A stretch of DNA of 44,393 nt from positions 1-44,393 of IMG/VR virus record IMGVR_UViG_3300035698_009618, one strand, 5' to 3'. The stretch comes from a virus. Made by a program: the position numbers and the translations under genes. Positions 15,847 through 23,171 of the stretch are shown here, in pieces; within the stretch, counting starts at the first letter, position 1; each line of letters opens with the position of its first letter. Under the pieces are notes generated by a model. The model was given only the letters and a program-made list of their open reading frames with translations. It had not been told where the DNA came from and searched no databases.

Positions 15847-16545
15847 ATGAATCAACCAACCAACTCAACCAACTCAACCAACTCAACCAACTCAACCCAG
15901 CTACAATTATCTACTATCAAGGTCAAGTCAACTTCCGGTGTTAGCTACCACGTTGAGTTAGTGCGCCCACTGGTAGCACACCTTGAACACCTAGCTATAA
16001 CTAACAACTTCTTTAAGAGTTTACTTAGCCAGTATTCCCAACGCCATTACTTATCAGTTAACCAATACAAACCACTTGAGCGTAGATACTATGAATCCCT
16101 AGCAGCCTCCGCTGAGTCCGAGGTTATAGCTGAATCCGGTAAGTCTAAACCTACCCAACCCAATAACCGCTGGCAGCCTATCTTCACTAAGTTCGATGCT
16201 GCTATCAGCAATGGTGTCAAGAACCCTAGAATTCGCTTAGGTGATTATAAGTTTAAACTTATAACTGAGCCAAGTAATCGCAATGTAGGTTATGTCTATA
16301 TATACCATGATGATAATGCTGGCTATGTCGGTAAGTTATCCGCGGTTGGTCAGTTCTATGCTTATGACTACCAAAGCCAGCAGCTAGCTCCCAAACTACT
16401 CAAGCTAATAGATAACATTGACGCGGAGCTAACAGCTTATGGTCATAGAACTGGTGCTTGCTCATGTTGCGGTAGAACTCTAACTGCTAAAGCTTCTATT
16501 GACTTAGGCATAGGCCCAGTCTGTGCTGAAAACTTTGGACTATAG
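15847..16545 (+). CDS. DUF6011-type zinc-finger protein
   Basis: This 232-residue protein has an N-terminus that is an N-S-T repeat encoded by four copies of a 9-bp unit. The C-terminus (residues about 205-232) reads C-S-C-C-G-R-x-L-T and I-G-x-G-P-V-C-A, matching the DUF6011 zinc-finger pattern C-x2-C-G-R-x-L and G-I-G-P-x-C. The centre is a mixed domain with many tyrosines (G-Y-V-Y-I-Y-H-D-D). DUF6011 is common in phages and plasmids, often at the end of DNA- or RNA-associated proteins. The function is unknown. Confidence 0.7.
   Translation: MNQPTNSTNSTNSTNSTQLQLSTIKVKSTSGVSYHVELVRPLVAHLEHLAITNNFFKSLLSQYSQRHYLSVNQYKPLERRYYESLAASAESEVIAESGKSKPTQPNNRWQPIFTKFDAAISNGVKNPRIRLGDYKFKLITEPSNRNVGYVYIYHDDNAGYVGKLSAVGQFYAYDYQSQQLAPKLLKLIDNIDAELTAYGHRTGACSCCGRTLTAKASIDLGIGPVCAENFGL
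15861..15896. repeat. 9-bp tandem repeat, four copies, coding
   Basis: CAACTCAAC is repeated four times in the start of the DUF6011-type gene and encodes the N-S-T repeat. Copy changes keep the frame. Confidence 0.92.
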
Positions 16546-16555
16546 GTGACTCATA

Positions 16556-16720
16556 ATGCAATGCCCTACTTGCTCAGCGTCTAGTCGTAACTTTAAGTCT
16601 TACCCACCAACTGTAACTACTAGGCGTGAGTACAAGTGTCTTAGGTGTCGCACTCGTTGGGTTACTTATGAGACTATTCACCAGGCTACTATCACACCGT
16701 ATCCAACTAAAAACCAGTAA
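16556..16720 (+). CDS. 54-residue zinc ribbon, like the NrdR DNA-binding half
   Basis: This short gene begins 11 bases after the DUF6011-type gene; GGTGA lies upstream of its ATG. The product starts M-Q-C-P-T-C and continues with R-R-E-Y-K-C-L-R-C-R-T-R-W-V-T-Y-E. This is the arrangement of the N-terminal zinc ribbon of NrdR, the repressor of ribonucleotide reductase genes: C-P-x-C, then R-R-x-x-C-L-x-C-x-x-R-F/W-x-T-Y/F-E. The ATP-cone half of NrdR is absent. It may bind DNA and compete with or mimic host NrdR, or be an unrelated small zinc ribbon such as phage Com/Ogr types. The four cysteines are clear; the relationship is inferred from the pattern. Confidence 0.7.
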   Translation: MQCPTCSASSRNFKSYPPTVTTRREYKCLRCRTRWVTYETIHQATITPYPTKNQ

Positions 16721-16727
16721 TTAATAC

Positions 16728-16756
16728 TTGACAGTTAACTATAAAGCTGTCATAAT
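16728..16756 (+). promoter_or_regulatory. Strong sigma70 promoter before the helicase gene
   Basis: A perfect TTGACA (16,728-16,733), a 17-base spacer and CATAAT (16,751-16,756) lie about 30 bases before the helicase ATG. It probably drives the main replication operon. Confidence 0.8.
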
Positions 16757-16786
16757 TACTAATCAAATAACCCACAGGTAACTACC

Positions 16787-18931
16787 ATGTCTAGCGCACT
16801 TGATTTACTTAAATCATTCAAGTCTAAAACTACCCCAGTAGCTCCAGTAGCTCCAGCACCTGTAGTGGCACCTGTAGTGGCACCTGTAGTAGCTCCAGTA
16901 GCTGTAGCTAAACCTAATGATATCCTAGCTAAGTTTGCTAACATCAAAACTCGCCAGCTTAACTCTAACTTACATAAGGCTACAGTTAAAGCTAGAGAGG
17001 TTACTGAGGCTAAAGCTACCAAAGCTACCAAAGCTACCAAAGTAGACTTGCTAGCTAAGTTCCGAGCTACCAACGCTACCAACGCTACCGCCAAGCCAGC
17101 TGAGCCAGCTACCCCACTAGCAGCTGAGCGCCTAGCTGCTAAACTTAATCTTAAGCTACCAGCTGTAGCTGCTACTATGTCAGTAGACTCCCCAGCTGCC
17201 ACTGCCTTTACTAAGGTAGCTACTACTGATCATAATGTACGTCGAGTTGAGAAACATGAGATAACTTATGATGATCTTAACACCGAGCAGGCTAAAGCAG
17301 TTGATATGTCAGAAGATGGTGAATCATTCTGCCTAATAGGCTCCGCTGGTACTGGTAAGTCAACTACCCAACGAGTAGTGTTAGAAACTCTAATGACTTC
17401 CGGTGCTGTGCGCCCATTACCTAAAGGCTTCACGCATAAAACCTTACCCAGTAATGCATTCTCTATTGTTATCTGTTCACTTATGAACAAGGCAGTTAAC
17501 AATATCAAGAACCTACTACCAGTAGAAGTTAAGTCTAATGCTTTAACTATCCATAAGCTACTTGAATACGCACCTGAAATGATAGAAAAAGAAGTACTTA
17601 ATGAAGATGGTGAGCTAGTTAAAGTTAACTCTCGTATCTTTGTACCTAACCGCCACGCCGGTAACCCTATTCACGGGCTAACTCATATCATAATAGAAGA
17701 ATCTTCTACTGTTAGCCTTGAGCTATTCGACCTACTACTAGATGCTTTGCCTAGTCGTGGTGCTAACATATGCTTCATCTTTCTAGGTGACATAAAACAG
17801 TTACCTCCAGTGTTCGGCCAGTCTATCTTAACTAAGAAGCTACGTGAGTTACCATGGGTTGAGTTAACTCAGGTATACCGTCAAGCCTTAGAGTCACCTA
17901 TCATCCGCCTAGCTGTAGCTATCAACGAGGGTAACTTACTATCAGACGCTACCCTTAAGTCTGACTTCCATACTCCCGACCAGCTAGAGTTGATTAACCT
18001 ATCAGGTATCCGAACCAACGGAACTAAAGTACCACGCCGTAAAGGTGAGTTACAAGTCTACGGATTAGCTAAGCACTTTGTTAGTCTACTAACTAGCGGT
18101 GAGTTTGTACCATTCAGGGATGTTATACTATGTCCTCATAGAGTTAACCGCCGTGATGACATTAACTGCGATCACCTAAACCAACTGATAGCTCAGGCCG
18201 ATGGTGAGCGCCGTAACGCTGAAGTATTTGAAATCATAGCTATCACCGCTAATAAGTACCTAGCTATAGGTGATCCAGTTATGTACAAGAAAGAAGAGTA
18301 CGAGGTAGTTGGTATTGAATCTAACCCTAACTATTCCGGTCGTGCTGCTAAGATACCTCATACTTCACTTAACCGTATAGGAGTCTATATGGATGAGGAC
18401 TTAGGAGAGTTAGACTTAGGCGATGAGGCTGCTGAGTTAGAGGCTATCATGAATGCGGTAGTTACTATGGCAGATGCTACCGCTGAGGATGATGACTCCA
18501 AGACTAGAGCTGCTAGTCATAAAGTTATCTTACGTTACATAACTTCCGATGCTAGCCAAGAACGTACTACCGAGGTAACAGCAGCCGGTGATATTAATGA
18601 TATTGAATTCGCTTACTGCCTAACGGTTCATAAGTCTATAGGCTCGGAGTGGGACAAGGTATGGCTACTAGCTCATCACTCAATGATCCGTATGTTTACT
18701 CGTGAGTTATTCTACACAGCTTGTACCCGCGCTAAGAATTACTTATGCGTTATGTATGATGGTCAGAACCACGCCAAGCGCCAGCTTAACTCTAGTATTA
18801 TCAACAAAGCTATAACTACACCTGAGATTAGAGGTGTTAGTATTACAGAAAAACTAGACTGGCTTGAGAACCAAGATAAACTTAAGCATGAGGACACCAG
18901 TAACTTACTTGCTAAGTTCGCAGCAGGTTAA
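16787..18931 (+). CDS. SF1B DNA helicase, RecD2/Dda-like
   Basis: This 714-residue protein has a helicase core starting near residue 160: L-N-T-E-Q-A-K-A-V, then Walker A G-S-A-G-T-G-K-S (185-192), a Walker B-like I-I-I-E-E-S, and G-D-I-K-Q-L-P-P-V (motif III). Near the C-terminus are L-T-V-H-K-S-I-G-S-E-W-D (motif V) and Y-T-A-C-T-R-A-K (motif VI). This is the RecD2/Dda type that moves 5' to 3'. The first 150 residues are Pro/Ala/Val/Lys/Thr-rich, probably disordered, and partly encoded by tandem repeats. They carry D-L-L-K-S-F (6-11), D-I-L-A-K-F (45-50) and D-L-L-A-K-F (87-92). The protein ends N-L-L-A-K-F-A-A-G. These four copies suggest several docking sites for one partner. Confidence 0.92.
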   Translation: MSSALDLLKSFKSKTTPVAPVAPAPVVAPVVAPVVAPVAVAKPNDILAKFANIKTRQLNSNLHKATVKAREVTEAKATKATKATKVDLLAKFRATNATNATAKPAEPATPLAAERLAAKLNLKLPAVAATMSVDSPAATAFTKVATTDHNVRRVEKHEITYDDLNTEQAKAVDMSEDGESFCLIGSAGTGKSTTQRVVLETLMTSGAVRPLPKGFTHKTLPSNAFSIVICSLMNKAVNNIKNLLPVEVKSNALTIHKLLEYAPEMIEKEVLNEDGELVKVNSRIFVPNRHAGNPIHGLTHIIIEESSTVSLELFDLLLDALPSRGANICFIFLGDIKQLPPVFGQSILTKKLRELPWVELTQVYRQALESPIIRLAVAINEGNLLSDATLKSDFHTPDQLELINLSGIRTNGTKVPRRKGELQVYGLAKHFVSLLTSGEFVPFRDVILCPHRVNRRDDINCDHLNQLIAQADGERRNAEVFEIIAITANKYLAIGDPVMYKKEEYEVVGIESNPNYSGRAAKIPHTSLNRIGVYMDEDLGELDLGDEAAELEAIMNAVVTMADATAEDDDSKTRAASHKVILRYITSDASQERTTEVTAAGDINDIEFAYCLTVHKSIGSEWDKVWLLAHHSMIRMFTRELFYTACTRAKNYLCVMYDGQNHAKRQLNSSIINKAITTPEIRGVSITEKLDWLENQDKLKHEDTSNLLAKFAAG
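16856..16891. repeat. 12-bp tandem repeat, three copies, coding
   Basis: GCACCTGTAGTG is repeated three times (the last with one change) in the N-terminal linker of the helicase gene and encodes A-P-V-V units. Confidence 0.9.
17012..17038. repeat. 9-bp tandem repeat, three copies, coding
   Basis: AAAGCTACC is repeated three times in the helicase linker and encodes K-A-T units. A similar GCTACCAAC series follows at about 17,067-17,091. Confidence 0.9.
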
Positions 18932-18940
18932 CCCAACAAT

Positions 18941-19522
18941 ATGAGTAATAAAATTATGAAAAATTTTCAGCGCCGTTTACTAACTACAATTATTCTGACA
19001 GCCACAGCCGCAACTACCTCAGCTGCCTCAGCTGCCACGCTGTCAACTCATCGCGAGGAGCAGCAAGCTATCAGCCAAGCGCAATCCATCCTAATAGCTA
19101 ATGGCTGTAACCGAGTTAGTTGGATTCGCTCCGCTGACTTAGCGGTTAACTCCCCGGATGCTGACTCAACCTCAGCTATCACCATAGTAGGTAAGACTAT
19201 TACTATGACTTGTGACCAGATCACGGAGGTAGAAGTAACTGAACCTCAGACCTCAGTAAAAGTTAGTTGGGATATCCCCACTACTAGAGAGAACTCTACG
19301 CTGTTACCCTTGGCTGAACTGAGCCACTACGAAATCTACTACCGCATACGTGGTACTCAGTTTGCTGACGGTGCGGTAGTAGTAATAGCTAATCCAGCTG
19401 ACACCTCAGTAGTTATCAATGACCTAACAGCTGGCCGCTGGTACTTTGCCATAGCAGCTGTTGATACTGCTGGTCTGTACTCTACGCTATCTGATTATAT
19501 ATACCAAGACTTAACCGAGTAA
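18941..19522 (+). CDS. Secreted fibronectin type III protein
   Basis: This 193-residue protein has a Sec-type signal peptide: a basic start (K-N-F-Q-R-R), a hydrophobic/alanine segment and a probable cleavage after A-S-A near residues 30-32. A middle region has two cysteines that could form a disulphide. Residues about 100-190 show the fibronectin type III pattern V-S-W...Y-E-I-Y-Y...L-T-A-G-x-W-Y-F-A-I-A-A-V-D-T-A-G-x-Y-S. It lies between helicase and replication genes, which is unusual for an exported protein. It may act in the periplasm or at the cell surface, for example to block receptors for other phages. This is inference; the domain and signal are well supported. Confidence 0.72.
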   Translation: MSNKIMKNFQRRLLTTIILTATAATTSAASAATLSTHREEQQAISQAQSILIANGCNRVSWIRSADLAVNSPDADSTSAITIVGKTITMTCDQITEVEVTEPQTSVKVSWDIPTTRENSTLLPLAELSHYEIYYRIRGTQFADGAVVVIANPADTSVVINDLTAGRWYFAIAAVDTAGLYSTLSDYIYQDLTE

Positions 19523-19523
19523 G

Positions 19524-19583
19524 CTAGTAGCCTCTAGTAGCCTCTAGTAGCCTCTAGTAGCCTCTAGTAGCCTCTAGTAGCCT
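19524..19583. repeat. 10-bp tandem repeat, six copies
   Basis: CTAGTAGCCT is repeated six times without change, beginning one base after the stop codon of the fibronectin-type gene. It is the longest perfect tandem array in the window. Confidence 0.95.
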
Positions 19584-19630
19584 AGAGCCACCAACTTACT
19601 CATCTCTGTACCACAACCAAGGAGACTACT

Positions 19631-20095
19631 ATGTCTTTACAACTGCTACACCCAACCGTTGCTACCAAAGCAAGTAAACTAACCATAGGTGATATGCTGC
19701 TAGTCTTAGGCCACTTCTATAAGGTAGCCGAGGTGCCGATGCTCAAGGGCACCGAGGATGATAACGGCCAAGAGCTTACCCGTGATGTAATTGGTAGCGC
19801 TAATCTTGTCCGCAACTTAACCAACTCAGTCCAGAGTAGTATAATACTGCAAGCCTTTAGTAACTACCAAGTAGTGGAGCTAGCAGACGTAGCTAATCTT
19901 ATGCCTAAAGGTAACGAGGCTAAGACTGGCACCTTTACTACTGGTGATCAGGTAAGTGGTAACGCTAACCGGCCAGGCTATGTACCTAATGACATCAAGG
20001 AAGCTGCACCAGTTGATGCACCAGACCCAGTTGCTCCAGATACTGCACCACCAGCCGGTGGTGCTGCTAGTCTACTTAATCGCCTTAAGAAATAG
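19631..20095 (+). CDS. Replication-arm protein with C-terminal motif tail
   Basis: This 154-residue protein has an AAGGAG ribosome site. The N-terminal part (about 1-100) is globular. The C-terminal part is a Pro/Ala/Asp-rich linker that ends S-L-L-N-R-L-K-K, similar to the L-L-A-K-F ends of the phage helicase and ATPase. A role as an accessory in the replication complex is inferred from that and from its position. The family is not recognised. Confidence 0.65.
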   Translation: MSLQLLHPTVATKASKLTIGDMLLVLGHFYKVAEVPMLKGTEDDNGQELTRDVIGSANLVRNLTNSVQSSIILQAFSNYQVVELADVANLMPKGNEAKTGTFTTGDQVSGNANRPGYVPNDIKEAAPVDAPDPVAPDTAPPAGGAASLLNRLKK

Positions 20096-20106
20096 GAGTT
20101 ACCTCA

Positions 20107-20526
20107 ATGGGCCTTGCTACTTTACCTAAGTCAACTAGGGTACACATCCTAGCCTCTATTATTGTGCGTCATGCTACTAACCGAGCTGGATCTCGTAAGC
20201 CAGCTGGTCAATTTCGCACAGTGATACGCAGCTTAGGCCAAGTGGACTGGCCCACTGTTGTTAGTTACCAGCGCTGGGATGACTGCGCTACCTTCTGCCT
20301 TACCTGCGCAGATATAACTTACTCGGACAACTACACCTATAACATCTACTTACCCTATTGCACCAGTTGTACGTTACCTAACGAGATAGCTCATCCACTT
20401 GCTACTCCTAAGCGTGATCGTCCTTACTTAAGCATAGAGGAATACTACTACTTACCGTTGCCATTACAGTCAGAAGTATTTAATAAAGTTCTTGACTTAT
20501 GCTGCGATGTACGTCATAATAACTAA
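20107..20526 (+). CDS. Cysteine-rich protein, possible zinc binding
   Basis: This 139-residue protein has its cysteines arranged C-x3-C-x2-C (from about residue 62) and C-x2-C (about 91-94), which could hold a zinc ion. The N-terminus is basic and the middle is rich in tyrosine. It is preceded by GGAG and follows the previous gene closely. The family is unknown. Confidence 0.6.
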   Translation: MGLATLPKSTRVHILASIIVRHATNRAGSRKPAGQFRTVIRSLGQVDWPTVVSYQRWDDCATFCLTCADITYSDNYTYNIYLPYCTSCTLPNEIAHPLATPKRDRPYLSIEEYYYLPLPLQSEVFNKVLDLCCDVRHNN

Positions 20527-20532
20527 TGCTCG

Positions 20533-20560
20533 ACCAACCAACTACCAACCAACTACCAAC
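20533..20560. repeat. 11-bp tandem repeat
   Basis: ACCAACCAACT occurs twice and then half again, just before the AAGGA ribosome site of the next gene. Confidence 0.88.
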
Positions 20561-20577
20561 AAGGATACCAACCTTCA

Positions 20578-20880
20578 ATGTCTAGCCGCGAACTAAAGTA
20601 CGATAGCCTAGTGCTAGTGCTAGCCTCTAAGGTTAGCCAAGGTGAGTTACCACAACTTAAGCTACGTATCAAAGCAGCGCCTAAGTCACTGGAGTTTACC
20701 AAACAAACAGAAGCTATTCGATCAGGACTAACACGTTCGATAGCAACTCACAACCGCGCAATGGCATCACTAGGTGAGCCAGCAATACCAGCGGGTGTAA
20801 GTACCAATTCACTTGACGACATAGTTACTATACGATTAGTTCCTAAGCGCAACACAGCAACTTTTGAACTACTTGACTAA
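20578..20880 (+). CDS. Small replication-arm protein, unknown (a)
   Basis: This 100-residue basic protein has a strand, then a helical centre, then a C-terminal beta hairpin (V-T-I-R-L-V-P-K-R-N-T-A-T-F-E-L-L-D). Its layout is like that of the next gene, so the two may be diverged duplicates. It ends in L-L-D. No family is recognised. Confidence 0.6.
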   Translation: MSSRELKYDSLVLVLASKVSQGELPQLKLRIKAAPKSLEFTKQTEAIRSGLTRSIATHNRAMASLGEPAIPAGVSTNSLDDIVTIRLVPKRNTATFELLD

Positions 20881-20891
20881 TAGGAACTATC

Positions 20892-21164
20892 ATGGCATCT
20901 GTTCACGCACCGATATGGGCTAGACTTAAAGAGAAACATTCAGTTAAGTTACAGCTACCAATGACTAACTTAACTCCAGCTCAAATGCCTGTAGAGTTTA
21001 AGAGTATACGCAAAGCTCTTAGTGATCTTAAAATGTCAGACGCTAGCTTCCAGAGGGCACAGCCACACGCTAGGTTAGAGGTAGTAACCCGTGATGTTAA
21101 CACTGGCATCATGGAACTTAAGTTAATATACGTTAATGTAGCTAAAGTCCTAGACTTAGACTAG
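20892..21164 (+). CDS. Small replication-arm protein, unknown (b)
   Basis: This 90-residue basic protein has an order of elements similar to its upstream neighbour: strand, helix with K-x-I-R-K-A-L, then a hairpin A-R-L-E-V-V-T-R-D-V-N-T-G-I-M-E-L-K. It ends in V-L-D-L-D, an ending shared with other early proteins here. An AGGAA site precedes the ATG. The function is unknown. Confidence 0.6.
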   Translation: MASVHAPIWARLKEKHSVKLQLPMTNLTPAQMPVEFKSIRKALSDLKMSDASFQRAQPHARLEVVTRDVNTGIMELKLIYVNVAKVLDLD

Positions 21165-21196
21165 GGAATACCACAAGGAATACCACAAGGAATACC
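21165..21196 (+). promoter_or_regulatory. Tripled GGA/ribosome-site leader
   Basis: The 12-bp unit GGAATACCACAA occurs two and two-thirds times directly before an ATG at 21,200, so the leader has three GGA motifs 12 bases apart, the last at the ribosome-site position. Spaced GGA motifs over a ribosome site are the usual target of CsrA, and this phage encodes a CsrA homologue. The link is inference. Confidence 0.55.
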
Positions 21197-21199
21197 TGT

Positions 21200-21904
21200 A
21201 TGAGTAATGATCTGTTAAGTAAGTTTAAAGTTAGTGGCACCGGCAGTCCAAAGTCTAAGCCTGCTGTTAGCCCTGAAGTCAAGGACCAAGTAGCAGCCTC
21301 CGAAGCTAGAGTTAACCCACTGATAGCTAGGTTTGCTAACAAGCTAGGCCAGGGAGTAGCAGGTGTAGAGGAAGGATCAGCTGGCCCACTCGAAGCTGGC
21401 CCACTCGAAGCTGGCCCACTCGAAGCTGGCCCACTCGACTCCAACCAAGCTAAGCCAGCTAAGCCAGCTACGCCAGCTAATCCAGCTAATGCTATGTTTG
21501 CTAAGTTAGCAGCAGCTCAAGGTGTAGTAACCTCAGCTGATAAAGCTCAACACGCAGCTGCTGTTACCTCAGCTCAGACCGAAGTACCTGAAGCTATCTA
21601 TACCCTGTCCGGTGACATACATAACATTAAAGACTTCCAAGCTGAGCAGTTCTCAGTTGTGCTAGCCAAGACTTATGTAGCGTTAACCGATGACCAGCCT
21701 GACTTAGCCATGTTACTTGAGCTAATCAATAAGAACCTACGCCAGTTTGAAGACCTTAGTTATCTGCTGTCCGATGATCAACTAAGTTTATATATCGACG
21801 GACTAATGCAAGCTAAGTCAGTTAACATTAAGACTAAGGTAGCTAAGAAGTCAGCTGCTAAGGTACAGCAAACAGTTGAAATGGAAGGAGGGTTAGACTT
21901 ATGA
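21200..21904 (+). CDS. Linker-rich protein with repeated docking-like motif
   Basis: This 234-residue protein starts with D-L-L-S-K-F (4-9) and has P-L-I-A-R-F (40-45) and A-M-F-A-K-L (98-103), the same peptide theme as in the helicase. A-G-P-L-E occurs four times at about 61-80, encoded by four 15-bp repeats, followed by a Pro/Ala linker. Residues about 120-215 are a helical domain. It ends in G-G-L-D-L. The stop overlaps the next start (ATGA). It looks like a multi-site scaffold or clamp-like adaptor of the replication machinery; this is inferred. The family is not recognised. Confidence 0.68.
   Translation: MSNDLLSKFKVSGTGSPKSKPAVSPEVKDQVAASEARVNPLIARFANKLGQGVAGVEEGSAGPLEAGPLEAGPLEAGPLDSNQAKPAKPATPANPANAMFAKLAAAQGVVTSADKAQHAAAVTSAQTEVPEAIYTLSGDIHNIKDFQAEQFSVVLAKTYVALTDDQPDLAMLLELINKNLRQFEDLSYLLSDDQLSLYIDGLMQAKSVNIKTKVAKKSAAKVQQTVEMEGGLDL
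21380..21439. repeat. 15-bp tandem repeat, four copies, coding
   Basis: GCTGGCCCACTCGAA is repeated four times (the last with one change) and encodes A-G-P-L-E units. Copy changes keep the frame. Confidence 0.95.
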
Positions 21905-22086
21905 GCCATGAACTAATAGTAGAAGTACCTAACACTGAGCTGCTAAGGCTAAGACTAATAGCTTTGCGCGCTGAGCAGTTATTCGATGAGATATTACCTA
22001 AGCTTCGCACCGTAGCCTTGGAAGACTACGAGAACTTTGTAGGGCTAGGTATCTTACTACACGATCACAACAGGACTCAGAGCTAA
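21901..22086 (+). CDS. Small helical protein, unknown
   Basis: This 61-residue, acidic, helical protein is coupled to the genes on both sides by an ATGA and a TAATG overlap, which supports that it is real. It may be an accessory of the nuclease encoded next. No family is recognised. Confidence 0.55.
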   Translation: MSHELIVEVPNTELLRLRLIALRAEQLFDEILPKLRTVALEDYENFVGLGILLHDHNRTQS

Positions 22087-23138
22087 TGCCACAACTAGAT
22101 TACGGAACAGCTGGCCACAAAGGTTTGAGTTACTCACGCCGTGGCACCTTACACTCCTGCGCTCGTAAGTTCCAGCTTGAGAATGTGTTCGGCTTTGCTA
22201 CTAAGTCAGACTCTAATACTTTTAGTTACGGTCATGCTGTAGCTGCTGGTGTGCAGGAATATTTCCTCAGTGGTGATCGTAAGTTAGCTATGGCTCAGTG
22301 TACTAAGCACTGGTCAATGCCGTGGGCTGACTTAGGTACTGGCAAGGAGATGAAGTCTAAGCGGTCAATCTGGTACGCGCTTAACGCAGTTGACAACTAC
22401 ATAACAGCCTGTAAGCATCTTATCTACGGTGACTTAGCTGAGCTACAGCAGTATGAGATAGCTTACTGTAACCCTACTGGTGAGCCAGACGGTGAGATAC
22501 CTTGCATAGAACTACAGTTCCGTATCCTATTAGAGAATGACTTTGTGTATGAGGGTCACATAGATCTGATACTACGCCACAAAGTTACAGGTGAGCTAGT
22601 TATCTTAGAGATTAAGACTACTGGCCTTAACGATCCACATGATGCTATGTATGAGAACTCTGACCAAGCTTTGAGTTACTCAATAGTTCTTGATAAGATA
22701 GTAGATGGTACTGGCTCAGCTAACTACAAAGTATTCTACTTAATCTATTCATCCCCTAAGCAGGAGTGGCTAGTCAAAGTATTTACTAAGTCTGCTAAGC
22801 GTAGGTTCGACTGGATCAACAACTTAATACGTGACTGTGAACTCATTGAGTACTACCAGTCAACCGCAGTTAGCGAAGAAGCTATACCTTATCCTACTAA
22901 TGGAGCTAGCTGCTATGAGTTCTTCTCGCCTTGTAAGTACTTTGGCAGCTGTGATATGGATGACGATAGTTTACATCTGTTCTATAAACGTGATGCTGCT
23001 GGGGCTGGAGCTAAGTCGTTTGACTACGTTGATAATACTAACTATGTATTTACTTTAGCTGAGATCATAGAGCGCCAAGTAGAACTTGCCAACGAACGTG
23101 TTGGTTTATCTATAGAATACTCAGCAGATGAGTTATAA
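22086..23138 (+). CDS. PD-(D/E)XK nuclease, Cas4/RecB-like, with four cysteines
   Basis: This 350-residue protein shows the nuclease core H50, then G-H-I-D160-L-I-L, V-I-L-E175-I-K177-T-T and Q194-A-L-S-Y. This is the RecB/Cas4 type PD-(D/E)XK pattern with QxxxY. Cysteine 25 near the N-terminus (S-C-A-R-K-F) and cysteines 276, 283 and 289 near the C-terminus (C-x6-C-x5-C) match the one-plus-three arrangement that binds an iron-sulphur cluster in Cas4 and AddB. It lies directly before a Sak4-like ATPase and probably works in end processing or recombination, or degrades host DNA. The nuclease call is firm; the iron-sulphur cluster is inferred. Confidence 0.85.
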   Translation: MPQLDYGTAGHKGLSYSRRGTLHSCARKFQLENVFGFATKSDSNTFSYGHAVAAGVQEYFLSGDRKLAMAQCTKHWSMPWADLGTGKEMKSKRSIWYALNAVDNYITACKHLIYGDLAELQQYEIAYCNPTGEPDGEIPCIELQFRILLENDFVYEGHIDLILRHKVTGELVILEIKTTGLNDPHDAMYENSDQALSYSIVLDKIVDGTGSANYKVFYLIYSSPKQEWLVKVFTKSAKRRFDWINNLIRDCELIEYYQSTAVSEEAIPYPTNGASCYEFFSPCKYFGSCDMDDDSLHLFYKRDAAGAGAKSFDYVDNTNYVFTLAEIIERQVELANERVGLSIEYSADEL

Positions 23139-23171
23139 TAATCAACCCACCTCAGAAGGAAACTACTAACA

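Noticed and set aside
16759-17202. 147-codon leftward frame opposite the helicase start
   Set aside because: It arises from the repetitive Ala/Thr/Val linker coding sequence on the other strand.
19524-19583. CRISPR-like array
   Set aside because: The 10-bp units are contiguous with no spacers, so it is a simple tandem repeat.
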